Shown here in pieces: positions 6,675 to 10,809 of a DNA stretch of 10,809 bases. Position 1 is the first letter of the stretch; the number at the start of each line of letters is the position of its first letter. This stretch comes from Parcubacteria group bacterium CG11_big_fil_rev_8_21_14_0_20_39_22 (GTDB taxonomy: Bacteria > Patescibacteriota > Minisyncoccia > Phycocordibacterales > GCA-002787175): positions 2,175-12,983 of the forward strand of contig PCWC01000003.1 in the NCBI GenBank assembly GCA_002787175.1. Direction: 5' to 3'. The notes below the pieces were generated by a model that was not told the origin of the DNA, ran no database searches, and worked only from the letters and a program-made list of their open reading frames with translations. The translations under genes were made by a program, and so were the position numbers.

Positions 6675-6702
6675 TTTGCAAAAAGTGTCAGTATGTTACA
6701 AT
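6675..6702 (+). promoter_or_regulatory. Extended -10 promoter for the MscS-ATPase unit
   Basis: TACAAT at 6697-6702 preceded by TG (TGTTACAAT), with a -35-like TTTGCA at 6675-6680 and a 16-base spacer. The predicted start is near 6709, leaving an AT-rich leader of about 27 bases with no Shine-Dalgarno sequence. It lies in the 76-base gap after the mosaic gene, where no terminator stem is visible. Confidence 0.5.
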
Positions 6703-6735
6703 TGCAGTAAATTATTATTTTGACTTTATTTTTTT

Positions 6736-7809
6736 ATGATTGATTCAATTTTTTTACACCCAGTTTGGGAGAAAGTTATTTTGGAAAACACTGTTAGAGA
6801 ATATGGGGTTGCTGTAATACTTTTTTTCATTTTCTATTTTGTTTTTAGGATATTTTATAGTGTCGCTATTCAAAGACTGTCTATAATTTCACAAAGAACA
6901 GAAAACGATCTGGATGACCTGTTGATATCAGTCGTTAAGTCATTTAAGCCGAGGTTCTATACTTTCGTAGCTTTTTTTATTGCCTTTAAAACAATTTATG
7001 TTGTCGATTTAGTCGATAAGGGTATAACAGCGTTGCTTATTTTGTGGGTAATATACCAAGTTTCCGGGATAGTTCAGGTCATAATTGACTATGCTGTTGG
7101 TAAACGATTTACAGATTCAGAAGAAGGGGAAAAAGATGGACAAGCTAAAGCTGCGGTTGATTTTCTAAATCTTATCGTTAAAGGGGTTCTTTGGGTGTTT
7201 GGAATCCTAATGCTACTTTCTAATTTGGGGATAAATATAACATCACTCATAGCAGGACTCGGAATTGGTGGTGTTGCAATCGCCTTTGCTCTCCAGAATA
7301 TTTTAGGAGACCTCTTTAGTTCATTTGCTATTTATTTCGATAAGCCCTTTGTCGTTGGAGACTTCATCGTGGTCGGCGACAAGATGGGGGTAGTAAAAAA
7401 AATCGGCATAAAGACGACCCGAGTCCAGGCTCTTCAAGGAGAAGAAATTGTTTTTAGCAATAAAGAGCTTACATCGACGTCAATACAGAACTTCAAGCAG
7501 ATGCAGGAGAGGAGGGTTCAGTTTTCAATTGGTGTAACTTACGACACATCGCCAGATAAAATAGCAAAGGCAAACAACAAAATTGGTGAAATAGTTAAAG
7601 AGATGGAGCATATAAGGTTTGACCGCTCTCATTTTAAGGAATTTGCTGATTCATCCCTTGTGATTGAAATTGTCTACTATATAGATACTGCTGATTATAA
7701 TAAATATATGGATATACAGCAGGAGCTTAATCTCTCAATTATGAAATTCTTTAAGAAAGAAAAAATAGAGTTTGCATTTCCTACAAGAACTATATTTTTA
7801 CAGAAATAA
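6736..7809 (+). CDS. MscS-family small-conductance mechanosensitive channel
   Basis: 357 residues. The channel opens under membrane tension to release solutes during osmotic downshock. Helices lie at about 23-47, 73-91, 97-119 and 143-163, followed by the pore-lining helix at 168-200, whose GLGIGGVAIAFALQNILGD is the MscS hallmark: Gly/Ala packing, the ALQN turn, then a kinked second half. Residues 201-255 form the beta domain (FVVGDFIVVGDKMGVVKKIG, then TTRVQALQGEEIVFSN). Residues 258-357 form the C-terminal alpha/beta vestibule domain, ending PTRTIFLQK. Two more helices than E. coli MscS (five versus three) and about 70 extra residues place it with the longer YbdG/YnaI-like members. The stop is six bases before the ATPase start, so the two are probably co-transcribed, which ties osmotic release to ion pumping. 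The start is the first ATG and is not preceded by a ribosome binding site. Family near certain; the gating ion is not readable. Confidence 0.95.
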   Translation: MIDSIFLHPVWEKVILENTVREYGVAVILFFIFYFVFRIFYSVAIQRLSIISQRTENDLDDLLISVVKSFKPRFYTFVAFFIAFKTIYVVDLVDKGITALLILWVIYQVSGIVQVIIDYAVGKRFTDSEEGEKDGQAKAAVDFLNLIVKGVLWVFGILMLLSNLGINITSLIAGLGIGGVAIAFALQNILGDLFSSFAIYFDKPFVVGDFIVVGDKMGVVKKIGIKTTRVQALQGEEIVFSNKELTSTSIQNFKQMQERRVQFSIGVTYDTSPDKIAKANNKIGEIVKEMEHIRFDRSHFKEFADSSLVIEIVYYIDTADYNKYMDIQQELNLSIMKFFKKEKIEFAFPTRTIFLQK

Positions 7810-7815
7810 TAGTAT

Positions 7816-10557
7816 ATGAATATAAAAGACGAGGTCATAAAAGCACAAACTTGGTATGACAAGACTCCAGAAGAAGTGCTTATAGAGATTGGTGGTAGTG
7901 AGTCGGGATTGACGTCAGATGTAGCAAAGGAACATCTCAATCGCTTTGGGCAAAACTCCTTACCGACAGAAAAAGTCGATTCATACTTTAAAATACTCTT
8001 ACGGCAATTTCAGGGACCTCTCATCTATATTTTGCTAATCGCCTCGGTAATAGTTTTTGCGATGGGCGATATTATTGATGGGCTTGTGATCCTTTTTGTC
8101 CTTATAATAAACGCTCTTATAGGAGCAGGACAGGAAGGGAAGGCAAAAGAGAAATTGTCTGCTCTTACAAAACTTACTGAAACAAGGGCGACTGTTATGC
8201 GAGACTCAAAGGAGACTGATATAAACGCTGGTTTATTGGTTCCTGGTGATGTTGTTGTTTTGAGAGAAGGAGATCAAGTGCCTGCAGATGGTCGCATAAT
8301 ATCAAGCTCATCTCTAACCATAGACGAGTCTGCCCTTACTGGCGAATCTGATCCTGTTTCAAAAAGTACGGAAGTCATAAAGGCAGATTCCCTCGTGACT
8401 GGTGATCAGAAAAATATGATGTGGAAGGGGACATATGTCACATCCGGCTTTGGTAAGGCAGTGATTGTTGCCACAGGTATAAATACGGTTATTGGAACTA
8501 TAGCGGCTCGTATAAAAGATATTGATTCGGAGGTTCCGTTAAAGAAGAGTATCCGTGTTCTCACTAGATTTATAATGTTTTTTATGGTGGTGGTAGTTGT
8601 TGTCGTATTCTTTGTCGGAATACAGGCTGGTAACAGTGTTGAATATATGTTCAAAACTGTGGTGGCGCTTGCGGTCTCGTTTGTACCTGAAGGGCTACCT
8701 GTAGTGGTTACTCTTATACTGGCAACGGGAGTTTGGCGTATGAGCGAACGTAATGCCCTGGTCAAGAAGCTACAGGCGGTTGAAGCTCTCGGTCAGGCTG
8801 ATGTTATAGCCGTGGACAAGACTGGAACCATAACCAAAAATCAGATGATGATATCTAAGCTCTACGCTGGTGGTGAGGTCTTCAATGTTACGGGAGATGG
8901 TTATGCTCCTGTCGGAGAATTAAAGAGAGTAGGTGGCGAAGCGATAGAGTCTCCGAATCATCCGGAAATAGTTTTCGCGGGACGAGTTTCTGTCTTGACT
9001 GCCACCGCTTCAGTTGTCTACGATGAAGAGAAAAAAGAATGGATACGAAAGTTCGGTGAGCCAACAGAAGCTGCTCTTTTGACTTTTGGCAAAAAAATAG
9101 GATTTACAAAGGAGGGGATTCTTAGAGAATATAAGCAGTTGTCAGAGATTCCGTTTGATTCTAATCTGAAATATCACGCAACTATCAACGAGATTGACGA
9201 TAAAATTGTATTTCATGTTGCCGGTGCTCCCGAGGTAATTTTAAAAAATGCAACCCAGATATGGAAAAACGGTTCTTGTCAGCCTTTTACTGATAAAGAT
9301 AGAGTCGAATTTAAAAACAATCTAAAGGAATTTGCTGATTCAGGACTTCGTGTTCTTGCGCTTGCTACCGCGGTGATAGAAGATGCAAATATTAATCCGG
9401 AAAAGATGCCTCCACTTTGTATGGTGGCTCTTGTCGGTATGAGTGATGTTATAAGAGCAGAGGCTGCTCAAGCTGTAAAGGATGCGACTATGGCGGGAGT
9501 CAAAGTAGTTATGATAACCGGAGATTTTGAGGATACTGCGAGATCAATAGCAGCTCAGGTGGGTATTTTTAAGGAAGGAGAAAGGGTAATGACAGGGGTG
9601 CAAATGGATGAACTTGATTTCGATCAGTTGGCAGGGGAAGTCGGAGATGTTTCTGTTTTTGCCAGAGTGGGACCGGAACATAAATATAAAATAGTTAAAG
9701 CATTTCAAAAGAGGGGAGATAAGATAGCTATGACTGGAGACGGAGTCAATGATTCATTGTCACTGGTCGCCGCTGATCTTGGGGTGGCAATGGGTAGATC
9801 TGGAACTGATGTGGCGAAAGAGGCGGCAGATATAGTGCTTTTAGATGACAATTTTGCAAGTATTGTTGCAGCTATTGAAGAAGGACGAAATATTTACCAT
9901 TCTATTAAAAAAGTGATTTTGTATTTATTTGGAACTGCAGTAGGAGAGATAGTAGCAATCACAGGAGCAATATTTTTGGGCTTTCCGATTCCACTTACAC
10001 CAAGTCAGATTATTTGGCTTAACTTAGTTACAGACGGATTTTTGGTCGTCGCACTCGGGCTCGGTCCGATAGATAAAAGTCTTCTTTACGACAAGGTTAA
10101 GCGACGAGGGCGTTTTATCGTAGATTGGCTTATGATGGAGAGGGCTTTAATTATGGGTTTTGTTATGGCTGGGGTATCTCTTTTTATGTTTGTAGAGTAT
10201 TTGGACGAAGGGATTGTGAAGGCTTCAACTATCGCTCTTACCGCCCTTTCTGTGACTCAGTGGTTTAACGTTTGGAACGTCAGGTCGGAAAGAAGGTCTA
10301 TCTTTGCTATGAATTGGTTTTCGAATAAGTATTTACTATGGGCGACTGCGATAGTTGTTGTGCTTCAAATGGCTGTTGTGTACCTGCCTTTTATGCAAAC
10401 TATATTTAGAACAACTCCTTTGTCACTATCTGAATGGGTAATGATTTTAGGATTTAGTACCTTTGTATTTATAGCGGAGGAGATTAGAAAGTTCCTACAC
10501 TTTGTATTTAGAAAGATTAAAAATATCGAGGGTCTTAAAGGTGCGGTTCAAGGTTAA
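7816..10557 (+). CDS. P2-type cation-transporting ATPase (calcium-pump-like)
   Basis: 913 residues, full length for P2A/PMR1-like pumps. An N-terminal cation-ATPase domain occupies residues 10-60. Helices M1-M2 lie at about 66-105. The actuator loop carries TGES at 175-178. M4 has PEGLP at 291-295. Asp334 in DKTGTIT (bases 8815-8817) is the phosphorylated residue, and the hinge MTGDGVND is at 639-646. M6 has NLVTDG at 736-741, and the C-terminal helices follow. Relative to SERCA, site II residues (Glu of PEGLP, Asn and Asp of NLVTDG) are kept, while the M5 Asn of SNVGE is Ala (TAVGE), which suggests one bound ion per cycle as in PMR1-type pumps. Calcium is the best guess, but Mn or another cation is possible. 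Several cytosolic motifs deviate: AGAPE in place of KGAPE (Ala469), TGDF for TGDH, NDSLSL for NDAPAL, DVIR for DPPR. The ATG at 7816, six bases after the channel gene, lacks a ribosome binding site, so coupling is likely. Confidence 0.95.
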   Translation: MNIKDEVIKAQTWYDKTPEEVLIEIGGSESGLTSDVAKEHLNRFGQNSLPTEKVDSYFKILLRQFQGPLIYILLIASVIVFAMGDIIDGLVILFVLIINALIGAGQEGKAKEKLSALTKLTETRATVMRDSKETDINAGLLVPGDVVVLREGDQVPADGRIISSSSLTIDESALTGESDPVSKSTEVIKADSLVTGDQKNMMWKGTYVTSGFGKAVIVATGINTVIGTIAARIKDIDSEVPLKKSIRVLTRFIMFFMVVVVVVVFFVGIQAGNSVEYMFKTVVALAVSFVPEGLPVVVTLILATGVWRMSERNALVKKLQAVEALGQADVIAVDKTGTITKNQMMISKLYAGGEVFNVTGDGYAPVGELKRVGGEAIESPNHPEIVFAGRVSVLTATASVVYDEEKKEWIRKFGEPTEAALLTFGKKIGFTKEGILREYKQLSEIPFDSNLKYHATINEIDDKIVFHVAGAPEVILKNATQIWKNGSCQPFTDKDRVEFKNNLKEFADSGLRVLALATAVIEDANINPEKMPPLCMVALVGMSDVIRAEAAQAVKDATMAGVKVVMITGDFEDTARSIAAQVGIFKEGERVMTGVQMDELDFDQLAGEVGDVSVFARVGPEHKYKIVKAFQKRGDKIAMTGDGVNDSLSLVAADLGVAMGRSGTDVAKEAADIVLLDDNFASIVAAIEEGRNIYHSIKKVILYLFGTAVGEIVAITGAIFLGFPIPLTPSQIIWLNLVTDGFLVVALGLGPIDKSLLYDKVKRRGRFIVDWLMMERALIMGFVMAGVSLFMFVEYLDEGIVKASTIALTALSVTQWFNVWNVRSERRSIFAMNWFSNKYLLWATAIVVVLQMAVVYLPFMQTIFRTTPLSLSEWVMILGFSTFVFIAEEIRKFLHFVFRKIKNIEGLKGAVQG

Positions 10558-10716
10558 CCCTATCTTCTTGCTATCTCAATACGTTTTGAGGGCTTTCGAG
10601 TTTTGGTGGGACGATTATATAAAGACAGATTTTACGGCATAAGGTACATAAACGTAGGGATAAAATAACTAATACAGCTTGCAGTTAAGCCATACTTTGG
10701 GTATTTTTTAAACACC
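10558..10716. other. Gap between the ATPase gene and the transposase-like frame
   Basis: 159 bases with no credible coding frame on either strand. A small hairpin CTCAA/TTGAG (10575-10579/10586-10590) follows the ATPase stop but has no T tract, so it is a poor terminator. TTGCAG at 10679-10684 and TATTTT at 10702-10707, 17 bases apart, form a weak promoter candidate for the transposase-like frame. One end of an insertion sequence should lie here if the downstream frame is mobile, but the partner end is outside the window. Confidence 0.4.
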
Positions 10717-10809
10717 ATGATTAAAAAAACACAAAAAATGTCCACAATGTGGTTTAAACAACACAGTTAAGAATGGTATCTATAGGGGTATACAAACATA
10801 TGTTTGCAA
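10717..10809 (+). CDS. Start of a zinc-ribbon transposase-like gene, frame broken at an A6 run, 3' end outside the window
   Basis: From 10739 to the window end one frame reads CPQCGLNN, then TVKNGIYRGIQTYVC. This is the first CxxC knuckle, a basic turn and the YxC opening of a second knuckle, the pattern of N-terminal zinc ribbons of transposases (COG3677/IS1595- and IS1-type InsA-like). The only nearby start, ATG at 10717, reads MIKKTQK in another frame and then runs to a TAA after 17 residues. Dropping one A from the six at 10733-10738 would join them as MIKKTQKCPQCG. The ribbon frame itself has a TGA at 10718-10720 and no start codon after it. So this is a frameshifted remnant, a gene expressed by slippage on the A run, or an assembly error. 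The family call rests on about 24 residues and is moderate; no terminal repeats are seen. Confidence 0.6.

Noticed and set aside
6671..6687. TTTTTGCAAAAA as a terminator after the mosaic gene
   Set aside because: It is a short AT palindrome with no real loop or GC stem, and it overlaps the likely -35 region of the next promoter.
8406..8765. 119-residue minus-strand reading frame opposite the ATPase
   Set aside because: It lies wholly inside a confidently identified gene, has a Thr/Ile-rich low-complexity product and matches no family. It is a shadow of the opposite strand, as are the other minus-strand frames.

Overview
This window looks like ordinary chromosome from a Patescibacteria/CPR-type bacterium, probably from the Parcubacteria side. 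That is inference. It rests on moderate AT-richness, short spacers, start codons with almost no Shine-Dalgarno sequence, a SurA-type chaperone with no isomerase domain, and a mosaic membrane protein joining a small helical N-terminal domain, a pilin-like domain and thrombospondin-type-3 calcium loops. All seven complete or nearly complete genes are on the + strand. TGA is used once as a stop and is absent in frame from about 3,300 codons, so the standard bacterial code applies and the TGA=Gly code of Gracilibacteria does not.

Layout. 1-3068 is a sugar-related block: a 5'-cut GH1 beta-glycosidase, a ten-helix EamA/DMT transporter, and a membrane-anchored clan GH-A glycoside hydrolase, with gaps of 48 and 26 bases. 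3063-3462 is non-coding and unusual. It holds a roughly 182-base imperfect palindrome that takes in the stop codon of the upstream gene, followed by a second palindrome of about 104 bases bounded by near-direct repeats. 3463-4212 encodes a SurA-N chaperone-like membrane protein that ends at a textbook Rho-independent terminator. 4335-6659 encodes a 774-residue single-pass mosaic surface protein with its own extended -10 promoter. 6736-10557 is an apparent two-gene unit: an MscS mechanosensitive channel and, 6 bases later, a P2-type cation-transporting ATPase. At the right edge (10717-10809) a zinc-ribbon transposase-like reading frame begins, broken at an A6 run.

Working together. The two glycosidases and the transporter suggest glycoside turnover and small-molecule transport, but no substrate can be read from the sequence. 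The SurA-like protein and the mosaic protein both act outside the membrane, as chaperone and as surface or pilus-related protein. The MscS channel and cation pump together suggest osmotic and ionic balance. I see no defence system, CRISPR array, rRNA or tRNA. The least explained items are the paired palindromes at 3063-3368, the architecture of the mosaic protein, the altered conserved motifs of the P-type ATPase, and the frame break at the transposase start.
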